This document shows, piece after piece, positions 40,801 to 54,439 of a stretch of DNA of 64,000 nucleotides. Under the pieces are notes generated by a model. It made no database searches. It saw only the letters and a list, made by a program, of their open reading frames with translations, and was not told the DNA's origin. How positions within the stretch are numbered: the first letter of the stretch is position 1; every line of letters starts with the position of its first letter. The position numbers were made by a program, and so were the translations under genes. The stretch covers positions 3,881,001-3,945,000 of the forward strand of contig NC_064548.1 in assembly GCF_023856365.1 (NCBI RefSeq), read 5' to 3'. The stretch comes from Brienomyrus brachyistius. Lineage: Eukaryota > Chordata > Actinopteri > Osteoglossiformes > Mormyridae.

Positions 40801-43800
40801 TGCTGAGTTTCACCATCTTACAGCAAGCTCTTCCCCAGCAACCACCTCTTGTTTTAAACTTACCACTAACCACACCCCCTAATTAGAGCTGCAACACATT
40901 AAAGGCATTTCTCGAAACAATTCACACAAACAGCACCACATGATGGATTACCCACAAAGACCTGTAACTTTCTCAAAATCCTTAGTTTATCCCTCAAAAA
41001 TAAATATTTGTCAATGAACTTGAATGTGCCACCAGAATGACAAGTCCTGCTGCCATTGTTCATGAACAAGATGGTCAGAATGCTTAGCCATGCTATCAGT
41101 GTAGCAGTGCACTCTAAGTATTTTCTGATGTAAACTACAGCTAAGGGTTTGATGACAATGACCAAAAATGCACAAGGTTGTACTTTTTCTGTATGGCATA
41201 TATCAATTTCAACAGTACAAAGTTAAATATACTGTAACACATACACATACGTATACATATATGCAGTGCGTAAATACTGTGTGTGTGTGTGTATACATAT
41301 ATATACACACACACATACATACAGGCACTGTAAGTATGCATATGTGTGTGTGCTGTAGTATATGTATATCAGGTTCTGTGTAAAGTATATCTACTGTATA
41401 CTGTATACTATGAAATGTAAGTGGAATACTGTAATATGAAACATTACAGTGAGCATACAGTATCACGGTATAGTACACATTGTTGGATTGTATACCTGTT
41501 TTCTCTGTGAAATGTTTGAATCACCCAACATTTGGCTGCACCTTTGACCAGCCTCTGCCATTGTAAGGTCCTGATTGAGGCCATGGTCCACAATTGTATC
41601 CCTTATTTCATCAGGAGTGTCTCTCTGCTCTTGGCCTCTTCTACCTCTTCCTCTGTTTTGCCTCCCTACCCTTCCACCATTCAGCCTTACTCCTCTTCTT
41701 CTCATCGACTTTTGATCTTGTTCATTTCTTTGTTGTTCTTCCATTGTCAGATTGTAACACTGTTTTGTGCTCTGTTACTATATGCTTGCCAGCTGAAGGT
41801 TCAGGAGAGGCAACTGTCGAGCTGTTTTAGAGAACTGGTTGATCATTAGTCGATCTAATGCCTCAAACATTCCCCTGTATTGGTGAATATCAAGATTCAA
41901 CTGAGAGAAATTAATCAATCCAGGACAGATATATGAAAAAAATGTGTTAGAGATGTATAGAAAATATGCTTGACAGATGGTTCAACCATTTTGCATATAA
42001 TGACTTTTGGACTGCTACTAATGACTATTTTTCTATAGATTAATCTATCAACTATTTTAGCGATTGGTCGACTAATCTAAATAATGAATTTTCCTTCAGA
42101 AAATCAACTTGACCATTTAATTTCATTTTGACAACAATAAACTGTATGCTTTGGACATTTGAAGAAAAAGTTGCTCAATTTCTCACAAGTGAGGATGCAC
42201 ATCCGCCTCATTTATTAACCAGCAACCGACAGAACTTCTAAAGGTGTCCCCCACTACATCAAGAAACACCAGGCACTTATCGGGGCCGCACTCACCCAGC
42301 ACACATTACCTGCTACATCCCTGTAACATGCATGCACGATTTATAAAATTACTAATGCACGACAAATCCAAAATCCAATCCAAAATACACTGGGATAGCG
42401 TATATTATTAATGTCCGCTGCAATACTATACGCACATTATTTTCACCCACAGTTTGACAAGCAGATCAGTAGTATGCCTAAAATATTAATGAGATGTGTA
42501 TTGTGATGTATAAAAGTTAGCAATTTACATAAATTTGCTATATACTCACGCTTAATATATTCGGTTAACGGGGCCCACCACATGCGACACAAGCCATAAG
42601 CACCGAAGTGGCAATTAAGGAAGGGACAGACTAGCAGCTACAGCATCTTTTAAAACAGGAGGTACTGTGGTTAAACAAGGTAAAAAGATGTGGTACTTTT
42701 TGCAGACTGCAGTCTGGCACGTTTTTTTGTAAATATGGTTTTCTTTTTTATTTCAGTTCATGAATTAATTAATTTTATTTAGTGCTCGTTTTCATTTCAG
42801 ATTTAGTTTATGATAACAACGCTGGTCCCAACAAGTCCAACGTGCACAAACACATACACCGGCACCCTCAATCAATGTATAATAAGCCCAGATTAGCCTT
42901 AACATTTTCACAAACACTTATTCAATGAGGATTCTAATGTAGCAGGCAGACAAATGTATGGTTTTAATAATGTGTATTTGGCAGCTACAAGGACAAAAGA
43001 TATATTAAAAAAAGCTCTCTGTTCTAATGCTAATTTAATAAACATGAATAGGCAGCACGGTGGTCTTCTACTCTGGTGGTCTATTGTCCCAAATAGCTCC
43101 TGTGCGTTTCCTCTTCAAGTGCTCGTGCTTAGCACTAGTGCCACTGTGTTATGCCATCGCACTTTGCACAGTGTGAAGTCACCTTTATATTTTATAATTT
43201 GAACTACTCCCATAATTACATTGTGATATTGAAGGAAAACGGTTGTTATAATGAATTTAAGCATTTTAGAAATCATGAAAGTCATTTTTATTGATCTTGA
43301 CGCATTTTCAGCATCAACTACGTTGACTAATCGTAGCAGCCCTGTATAACTGTATAATGTATAATGACTTATACAATGAACTAATGCCTACATGTATTGG
43401 GGGAGACTATTCAACTGAGAACTAGTATAATACATTTTGAGTAACATGACATAAACTAATAAGTAAACATAAATTGAGAATGTAGGAATCCGCAGATGAT
43501 TGTACATAATAATTTGCATGACTGTGCCAAAGCATTTGCAGTTAGAATGAGACTTTGGCATTATGATGTGCACAAGTGACTCGATGATGTGGAGGTTGCA
43601 GTTATGCGAATTACATTCCTGATCTGAGCAATGTGCCAAAGCAACTGAGAAAAGCTGTAACCGCAACTATAACCTCACCTCCTTATGTATACAAACATGC
43701 CATCTGTTCTGAGCCAAGCCTCACCCCTCACCCTACTCCACACATAAGGATCCTACTTCTGCTATATGCTTCCTGTCTACAACTGACGTCTCATGGTACT

Positions 43801-46800
43801 GTAACCTGACTTGTATGTGTTTAATTTCTTTTTGCTGCTGATGTTACTGATTGTCTGCTGTAGATAAATACTAGCATGTGTGCAGTGAGCTGAGGTCTCT
43901 TTTTTTGGCTAACGTCAGCTTCTGGTGTGGCCGTGCTTTAGGCTGCTGTGCTCTTTTTCTCCTGCCCCGTTGTTCTCACGCTCTGCTGTATCTGTGGGAT
44001 GTGGAACTTGTTGCAGTGGTGCAGGCAGCATGGCAACTGGCATGGCAATGCCGCGGGGCATAAAGCGATGTCTGTCCTTGTCGCTGCGAGTGTAGGCTGG
44101 GGGCATCTCTGCTTACAGTTACATACGGCGACTCATCCGGAACCGGGCACCTACTTCTGGGTGTTGTACTGAGGATTTCAAGTTCTAGGGTACAACAGCA
44201 GTACCCCTGCTTTAAATAACTGGATACCAGTAAAGTAAACGTGGTGAAGCATGAGGGCCAGGATGTTGGGGAGGAGCAGCAGTGCATTCTGGGAAGGATT
44301 GTGTTCCCCAGTGGCTTTTTATAGCTGCCGTCTTGTTCACCAACCCCATCATTTTGTGCTGCGGCCCCGAGCTGGCACATGGCTGAGCATGTGTGATGGG
44401 GATTGGGGGGGGTTCACTGGTGGGGCTCCGCTGCCCCCTGCTGTTGGGGGCCCAAAGCAGGCCTGCAGCTACAAGTGACTGCTGACCGCTGTATCTCTGT
44501 ACACATTTCTTCATGTGTGTCTGTGTCACTGTGTCTGCCTGTATGTGTATGTCTGCGTACAGGTCTTTGTATGTGGCTGCATTTCTGTGTGTGTCTGTCT
44601 GTCTGTGTGTGTGTGTTTGAGTGTGTGTGCAGTGTTTCCCCTACCATTATATTAGGGGGACGCCCCGCCCCCCCAACGGCATCTCCCGACCCCCCCCCCC
44701 CCTTGAAGGTCAAGTTAATTTAATTTAATTTTATTTTCTATATAGCGACAGATCACAACAGAAGTCATTTAATGTTACCTTTCCTATAGAACAAACTAAA
44801 TAGCCTTATGTTATTTATCTTATTTACACAACAGCTTGCCATTTTTGTCACTACACAGTCACACGTTTACAATTCTCTCTTTGTATCGCCCCGATGCACG
44901 CGCACACACAGGTGAGCACACTCCCACCAGCGGACAGAGAGCATGTCAGAAAATGTCCAGTCAACCACCTGAAAAGCAGGCAAAAATATCGGCATTTTTT
45001 TGACTGCTGTCATTAAAAGAAACACATGAGCACCATGAATCCTGTCGGTGTCTGTCTGCCCCACCCCCCCAAAAGCTGTAAAGCTAGGGGAAACGCTAGT
45101 GTGTGTGTTTGGGGGGGGGGGGGGGGGCGTGCATGCGTGCGTGTGCAGAAGCTGACACTTCACATTCCTCTCTAAGAGCCTGGGAACTGGGCAGGCCAGA
45201 GCTGTTTGCGTGTATGTGTGTGTCTGTGGCCCGTGACCCGGCTGAATGCTGCTGTTGTCCCTCCACGTTGTAACGCGTAGGATTAACTCATTAGCGTGTC
45301 TGCATTTGCGAAAATTCCTGATCAGCCTCTAGCCCGGTCAATAATGTTCACCCAGAGTGCAGTGCAGCTCTCTTTGTGTGTACATTGTATACCTTATTAG
45401 TGGTGTAACAGATGTAAGTCATTCTGGAAGGTTTTACATGCCAGACAACAAACAAACACTTTGCTTGAGTTTCCTTTTGGAATTGCTGACTTTTGACCTC
45501 TGAGAAATGTTTAAAAGCACATGTGAAGTACACACCATGGCGAAGTTCTCTGGTATTTCAGCTACATCTCACATTGCTTAATGCTTTGGTTTTCCAGGTA
45601 ACGATTCTCAGTCAAAAATTTGACTCAGTGTATTGCAAACACTAGATAAACGAATAAAAATTAATTTAAAAAATACAAAACGGTACCTTGCCGTAGAATC
45701 AGAGGCGCCTGCCCGTGCAGCCCTGTATAACTGTATACCCTTAACTTTACTGAAATTACTGAAATTACTAATCTGCAGGATAGTAAGGGTCTTATAATAG
45801 TAAACGACATTGATATAGTAAATGAGTTCAATGATAGTTTTGCACGGGTATTCACTGTTGAGGACCTTAGTAATTTACCAGTTATTACCTATCCAGCATT
45901 GTCTATAGCTAATATATATATAACTGAAGCAGATGTTTTGCAAAGCCTAGCTAAGCTCAAAATAAATAAATCACAGGGTCCTGATGGCATCTTACCTATA
46001 GTGTTAAAAGAGATGAGGGATATTATTTGCCGACCCTTAACTTTACTGTTTCAAAAATCCTTATCTGAAGGTGTGGTACCTTCTGATTGGAAGCACGCCT
46101 TCATAACGCCTATTTTTAAAAAAGGGGATAGAAGTAATTTGTCTAACTATAGGCCAATCAGTCTAACTTGTATAACTGGTAAAGTTATGGAGGCTATAAT
46201 CAAAGAGAAAATGGTAGATTACCTGGACTCTAATAACATTTTGCGGGATAGCCAGCATGGATTTAGGAGAGGTAGATCCTGTTTAACAAATCTGTTGGAG
46301 TTTTTTGAGGAAGCTACTCAGGAAGTTGATGATAAGAAGGCCTATGATGTCATCTACTTAGATTTCCAAAAGGCTTTTGATGTTGTCCCCCACAAGAGGC
46401 TCCTACTTAAACTCAAAGCGACAGGTATTTTAGGTACCGTAGCGACCTGGATTGATAACTGGTTAACAGATAGGAAACAGCGAGTAGTTATAAGAGGCAC
46501 AATGTCAAAGTGGGCTTGCGTTCATAGTGGGGTACCGCAGGGTTCGATTTTAGGACCACTATTGTTCCTAATTTACATAAATGATATGGATACCAATATA
46601 TACAGTAAACTGGTGAAATTTGCAGATGACACCAAGGTGGGTGGTGTAGCAGATACTGAATTAGCGGCTCAGCAGCTACAGCGGGATCTTGATTTAATTA
46701 GTGACTGGGCCGATACCTGGCAGATGAAATTTAACATCGATAAATGTAAGGTACTCCATCTAGGGAGCAGAAATATAAAGTACAGGTATTTCATGGGTGT

Positions 46801-49800
46801 CACTGAAATAAAGGTAGCTGATCATGAGACAGACCTTGGTGTGTATGTTGATGCTTCCATGTCCCATTCTCGCCAGTGTGGGGAAGCAATAAAAAAGGCC
46901 AATAGGATGTTGGGGTATATCTCCAGGTGTGTGGAGTTTAAGTCAAGGGAGGTAATGCTAAGATTATATAATTCCTTGGTGAGACCTCGCCTAGAATATT
47001 GTGTGCAGGTTTGGTCACCATATCTTAAAAAGGACATTGTGGCCTTAGAAAAGGTGCAGCGTAGGGCCACAAAAATGATTCCTGGTCTTAGAGGAATGTC
47101 ATACGAGGAACGGTTACTTGAGCTAAATCTGTTCAGTCTCAAGCAAAGGAGACTGAGGGGGGACATGATCCAGGTATATAAGATTCTAACAGGTTTGGAT
47201 GCTGTTCAAGCAAATAGTTACTTCAGCATTAGTTTAAATACACGAACTCGTGGCCATAGGTGGAAATTAGCGGGAGAACACTTCAAGCTGGATTTAAGGA
47301 AGCACTTCTTTACACAGCGTGTAGTCAGAGTATGGAATACCCTTCCTGATAACGTAGTGCAAGCTGAATCCTTGGGTTCCTTTAAATCAGAGCTAGATAA
47401 GATTTTAACGACTCTGAGCTATTAGTTTAGTTCTCCCCAAGCGAGCTTGATGGGCCGAATGGCCTCCTCTCGTTTGTATAGTTCTTATGTTCTTATGTTC
47501 TTATGTTCTTATGCAGCTGACCCCTGCATCGTCGCTGGCTGTGGTGCCGGCCCCATGCCTTCCTGTAATGCTGTGTTAGTGCGTCACACGGTGATGACAC
47601 ACAGGGGAGTTGTCATGGCGATCCCAGCTCACACAGGAAGCCTGGAGCTCCAGCTGAAGGGGAAATTTCTTTGGCCAGGGCTTGCAGTGGACACAGGAGG
47701 TTTATCAGTCTGCATCTCCCCTCCTTTGTGCAGGCCACTCCAGCATCCATACTGTTGTGGTAAAAGTTTTATCTGTCCACTGCTGCAGTTATACTTTAAT
47801 TATTTTTTGTTGAACATCTGAGTTTTAGGGGGTTTTTAATCAGTAAAACAGCCAAGCAGTTAATTTGTGCATATTGATGAGCAACTTTATGCAAATTGAA
47901 TTTTAGTGCATGACTGAGCAGGAGGGGGCGGCATGGTGGTGCAGTGGTTAGCACTGTTGCCTCACACCTCTGGGACCCGGGTTCGAGTCTCCACCTGGAT
48001 CACATGTGTGTGGAGTTTGCATGTTCTCCCCATGTCGTTGTGGGGTTTCCTCTGGGTACTCCGGTTTCCCCCCCACAGTCCAAAAACATGCTGAGGCTAA
48101 TTGGAGTTGCTAAATTGCCCATAGGAATGCATGTGAGAGTGAATGGTGTGTGAGTGTGCCCTGCGATGGGCTGGTCCCCCATCCTGGGTTGTTCCCTGCC
48201 TCGTGACCATTGCTTGCGGGATAGGTTCCGAACCCCCCGCGACCCAGTAGGATAAGCGGTTTTGAAAATGGATGGATGGATGGACTGAGCAGGAACATGG
48301 AAAGAAATTTTCCAATATGAGAAAAAATGAACATCACCTGAACCTGAACCTGACCCTTGACCCTTGACCCTTGATGCCATTGGATAGGAGGCTGTGAATT
48401 TTGTGTCAGGGGTTTGAAGCTAAGATTCCGAGTAACTGAACCTAGAACATTGCCTAACCGCTGCTGTTTGTGCAGCGCTGTCTATGTTGCTGTATGTGGT
48501 TCCTCTCTGCCTGATACGAGGCAGAGCACTGGGTAATTAAGCCCTTCTGGGGTCTCCTGAGGACAGGGACTGAGTCCTATTGAGTTCTGTCATGCTGCTG
48601 CTCTGGATCCTTTCTATTATGCTCTTTTGGACAGAAGAGTCCAATGCATGGTTAGAGAAAAGAGTGCATGGTTAGTGAAAAGTGGGTTATATTGTATATA
48701 GTTTTTATCTCACCTATATTTTACATGCATTTTGGAAGTCTGTGAATGTGATAGTATTACAGTTTCTTTTACAGTTTAATACTTTCCATTTTATTAGTAA
48801 ATGATTATTTTTATAATATTGAAGTAACTGCCCTGTGACCCTGATCAGGATAAGCAGTTGATGGATGGATGGATGGATGGATGGATGGATTGGTGGGTGG
48901 GTGGATAAATGAACTGTTTTGAACTATTTTGCAGCTTATTTCCTTTTTGTCTTACTGATTACTCCTTGTTTTGATTCATATGCTACATGTGTGAAAGCTT
49001 ATGATTTAACTTTTTGAATGGGTTTGACATGAGGGTGAGAGAGACAGATAGTGGAAGAGGGAGAAAAAGACAAACAGGGAGAAACAGAAAGAGAGGGACG
49101 GAGAGTGAGAGAGGTAGAAACAGAGGAACAGAGTTGAAAGGTGAGACTGGAGGCTGGCTGATCAGACGCAACAGAACCTGAGCAGCAACTCTGCGGGAGT
49201 CTTTGCACCTAAGTGAGAGTGAGACAGACTGGACGCTGGCTGATCAGACACAGCAGAACCTGAGTAGCAACTGGGTGGGAGTCTCTGCACCTGAGTGAGA
49301 GTGAGACAGACAGGAGGCTGGCTGATCAGACACAGCAGAACCTGAGTAGCAACTCGGTGGGAGTCTCTGCACCTGAGTGAGAGTGAGACAGACTGGAAGC
49401 TGGCTGATCAGACACACCAGAACCTGAGCAGCAACTCGGTGGGAGTCCCTGTACCCGAGTGAGAGTGAGACAGATTGGAGACTGGCTGAACAAATGACTC
49501 ATCCTCACGGCGGCCAAGCTCTACTTCCAGGAATATTTCATTAATCGCTATTAATCATCAGCGTGGCCTTGGAAAGGCCCACTAAGAGCAGCCCTGTCAT
49601 CTGTGGTAGGAGCGTGTTGGTGCACCGTAGGGGACACCAGGGGGGAGCTGGGAAAGAGAAGTGGTACAAAAAACGGGAAGTGGCTGATGAGTCTGAGCGG
49701 CAGGGTGGGGGGGCCGACATGGGGGCTCATTTAGGTGTTCAGACAGAGAATGGGAACCATATACTATGCAGACTGCTAGACCTGTGGCATGTGGGTGTTA

Positions 49801-52800
49801 CGTCTGGAACTGGTAAGCAGGTGGAGGGAGCCGTGGAAACGAATAAACGGGATTTATTCAGGCTGACACACTCAAAACACACCTGTAACATTAATAACCA
49901 GTCTGGGGAAAACATACCTAACGCAGACCTAAATACATGGGACTAATGACAGCAACAAGAAACAGCTGGTAAACATGGGGATTCCACACGAGGTAGATGA
50001 GGGGGCGTGGCACACGGGAGGAGCTGACGAGCGGGGCATGACAGTGGGGGTAACTGAATTTAGTAGAATGAATTCTGAAAGTCTTTCAGTATGAAGGATT
50101 TAGACCAAATTCTTTCAGTACAGAATAGTCTATGTATCCGCTAATAAATATCACTTTTATTATTTAGTTATAGTTATTGTTTTGTTATACTGTATATATA
50201 CTATAAGCCCTTAAGCACCCCAAACAGCACCCCGCATCATCCCCGTGCCTTAGAAAACAGGATTATTATCTTTCAAAGCCACCATTTTAGTTCTGAGACA
50301 TGACCAACAGTCAACACCAGCACGCTGCAAACACCCCCAAACCCTGGAGGAGTGACTGTGAACCAGGGCAGGGGCCCAACTGCTGGGTGACAGTGTGTCT
50401 AAGCCTGTGGGCTATGGAAGACGGCAGTGAGACAGCAGGTCAACCATCCCATTACGCGTCCAAGTTTTGGTTAAGTAATCTTTGTCAGTTTTATCTGGTT
50501 TAAAATTATTATTTTGTAGACTTAAGATATTTATCGTTTATACCTTGTTTATAGACTGTTCTATATACTTGCTTAATTTATGTATTTTATGCATTCGGGT
50601 AACACTGACTGACACACAGTTCTGCTCATGTTAATAAAGCTGTTTTTGAATATGTATTCTGGAGAGAAGTGGAAAGATGGAGAGAGGAGGGGGAATGAGA
50701 GAGGAAGGGAGGGAGAGCACAAAGGAAATGGAATGAGAGGGAGGGAAAGAGATAGATAGAAGGGAACGCAGGAAGGAGGAGAGAGAAGAAGGAGGAAAAG
50801 TCAAGACAACGAAGCATTATTGAGCTGAGCACAGAGGGAGACAGAGAGGGAGAGGCATGGAAAGTGAAATATAAAGAAAGCAGCTGAGGTAACAATGTTG
50901 AGGGATAATGCTGGTCCTTATCTGTGAAACAGTGAGAAATGGGGAAAATCATCCCTATCTCTGTGAAAGTCGGGCATGGAGACAACTCGAAACAAGGAGA
51001 CGGACCTCACAGGCCTGATGTCTGGGTGTGTGGAGTTATAGTCAGTCACACATGGAAACGATGCTGCACCACAGAGACAGATCACACAGGCCTGGGTGTG
51101 TGTGGTCAGAGTCAGTAATGCAAATTTGACTTTACTGTTTTTATCATGAATCATTTTACAGTAACCAATACTTTCAAATAAATGATGGAAAATGAGAAAA
51201 ACTCAAAAATAAAAGTCCTTTGAAGGTGAAAACAGTGTGTATGAATGAGAAGTGCAGCTGTGTCTGTGAGTGTGTCAGGTGGATCTGAAGAAAATTGGGC
51301 AGGTTGAGCTTCCCAGCCATTGAGGTGGGCGGGTGGGTCAGGGGGCAGGATGTTCACACGCTGATGATGCATGTGGGGGGGGGGGCTGTCAGGTGGAGGG
51401 AAAGGCACTTGCTACAGGAATGTGTCAGATGGTGAATCAGCACACAGGAATGTGTCAAACGGTGCATTCACCAGAGCAGCCTGCATGCATAGTTATATTA
51501 CATTTCCATCTTCTTAGCAGCTGTACACCTTTTTTGAGAAAGCAGGGTCAGTCCGTGCTTTGAGAAATTGAGGTGAAGGTCTTGCTTAAGGCCCTAATGG
51601 TGGCATCACTTTCCCGTCACTGGGATTTGAACTGAAGCCTTCTGATCACAGGTCCTAAGCCTAACCTGAACAAACATACCCCATCAACAGTGTCACTCTG
51701 TGAGGATCTGCGTCTCTGAGGAGCTGTGAGGAACAATGTGGAGCTATTGAGATCTGTAAGGATCTGTGAGGAATTGTGTGGAGCAGTGAATATCTGTGAG
51801 GATCTATGTCTCTGGGTAGTTGTAATGACCATGTAATGACTATGGATCTGTGTGGAACTTTGTGGAGCTGTGAGGATCTGTGTCTCTGGCGAGTTGGAAG
51901 GGGCTGTGAAGCCCTCAGGTGTCACAGGCCTCTGCTTCCTACATGCTGCGAGTGTTCATGTCAGAGTAACTGAGCTCCTGTTTGCGGGGTCATGAGCCTC
52001 TTCTCACTGTGCATCCTTCAGCTTCTCTCAGTGACATACTCAGGAGCATGCTGTTGCTGAGTGGCATACTCAGTGGCATGCTGTCGCTGAGTGGCATACT
52101 CAGTGGCATGCTGTCGCTGAGTGACATACTCAGGGGCATGCTGTGACTGAGTGACATACTCAGGGGCATGCTGTGACTGAGTGACATACTCAGGGGCATG
52201 CTGTCGCTGAGTGACATACTCAGGGGCATGCTGTGACTGAGTGACATACTCAGTGGCATGCTGTCGCTGAGTGACATACTCAGTGGCATGCTGTCGCTGA
52301 GTGACATACTCAGTGGCATGCTGTCGCTGAGTGACATACTCAGTGGCATGCTGTCGCTGAGTGACATACTCAGGGGCATGCTGTCGCTGAGTGACATACT
52401 CAGGGGCATACTTACGAGACAGACATCCTGTCTGACAGGCATCCTGTCAGTTTTATCATTTATCATTTGTTTTGTGGTCAAGGATCCTTTAATATATGAA
52501 AAATCTTAGCTAGTAGGAGACTGCATAGTGTCTCTGTGTGTTGTTATTGTTGATGTGCTCTTGCTATGTGATGATCAGTCCCCAAGGACCAGCTGCAGTT
52601 ACATAGAGACACCTTCTCCAAAGACACTCTCCTCCCCCATCCTCCTCCCTTCGCGTTTTCCTCCTACTTCAGTCCTCTCCCTGGCACTCCCAAGCAACTC
52701 GTTGACGTCACCATGTAACGGCGATGTGGAGGGCTGTTACAGTGGCCTTAGGCTGCGAGGGAGGCCATGTTAATCAAGTTAAACTGTCGTACGCAGCAGC

Positions 52801-54382
52801 CCTGCAGGCTCCACTCTGCAGTCCCACAGAATGCGTGTGCTGTAAGGCTGCAGCATTAACTCTTTTATCCGCCACTGTTATTATTATTGTTTTGACATGT
52901 TTCCTGCCCTGTAGCTATGATGTAATGACTTCTGTATGGTGCTTCTCTGCAGAAAGGAGCTGCTGAATTTACTCAGCCACCGCAGAAGCACCATGTCAGG
53001 GGGGGAGAGAGGGGTGGCTATGCCCATCAAACTTGTTACACCAGCGCCATATCACGCCATCCTTTGGTGGCTCTGGCATTGTGCAGGGCAAGTACTTGTC
53101 CTTGGAACCATGTAGAGTGAGGTCCCCAGTGGCAGTTGGGTGTAATTGCAGACCAGGGACAGTTTATTACTAGTACTGCTCCAAATGTGCAGCTGAGATG
53201 CTGGTATGTTCTTCCATCCGCAGAGCTTTGACAGAACTTTGCAGTTGTAGTTTTTGGCATCACTTATGACCTTAAAAACTGAAATGTATTGCCTTGTGCA
53301 AGGCCATTGATGATAATTTCACTTCATAACTGTACCACCTCCCCCCCCCCCCCCACCTGTACCCCCGCAGACCTGTCCAGGAATCGCCTAACTGACATCC
53401 CCATGGAGGTGTGCCAGCTAGTTTCGCTGGAGACCTTGAACCTCTACCACAACTGTGTCAAAACCATTCCTGACGCCATAGTCAATCTACAAACACTCAC
53501 TTCCTTAAACCTGAGGTAAGACCGCTGTCTGACCATGTTAAACCTGAAATAAGACCACTGTCTGACCATGTTAATCCTGAGGTAAGACCGCTGTCTGAAG
53601 TAATACCACACTCTGACAAATTTGAGGTAATACCGCACTCTGACCGAGGTAAATCTGAGGTAATACCACACTCTGACTGTGGTAAATTTGAGGTAATACC
53701 GCACTCCGACCGAGGTAAATCTGAGGTAATACCACACTCTGACTGTGGTAAATTTGAGGTAATACCGCACTCCAACCGAGGTAAATCTGAGGTAATACCG
53801 CACTTTGACTGTGGTAAATTTGAGGTAATACCGCACTCCAACCGAGGTAAATCTGAGGTAATACCGCACTTTGACTGTGGTAAATTTGAGGTAATACCGC
53901 ACTCTGACCGAGGTAAATCTCAGGTAATACCGCATTTTGACTGTGGTAAATTTGAGGTAATACCGCACTCTGACCGAGGTAAATCTGAGGTAATACCGCA
54001 CTTTGACTGTGGTAAATTTGAGGTAATACCGCACTTTGACTGTGGTATATTTGAGGTCATACCGCACTCTGACTGTGGTAAATCTGAGGTAATACCGCAC
54101 TTTGACTGCGGTAAATGTTAGGTAATACAACCCTCTGACTGAAGTAAATCTGAGTTAATACCTCAGTCTGTGGTAAATGGGAAGTAATGGACTGTCACTG
54201 GGCTGCTTTAAATGTCAGAAAATGAAGTTGAAGGAACTTTTGACAGGAAGTTGGAGTAACTTCTCTGTCTTGTTTTTTGCCTCCCCTGTGGAGAACTGTG
54301 ACCCTCCCCCACCCCTCGGTATTCTGCTCAGTCCCAGAGCTAACATTTAGATTTTAACTTCAAAAAGAAATACCCCCCAACT

Positions 54383-54439
<57 letters not shown>

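Noticed and set aside
40499..40882. 127-codon plus-strand frame
   Set aside because: No recognisable motif or splice context; compatible with chance in this GC range.
45725..47513. Endogenous retrovirus
   Set aside because: No LTRs, gag, protease or integrase; RT motifs and octamer tail are those of a CR1 LINE.
53444..54130. 228-codon minus-strand frame with YYLRFTSVRV repeats
   Set aside because: Reverse reading of the splice-donor minisatellite.
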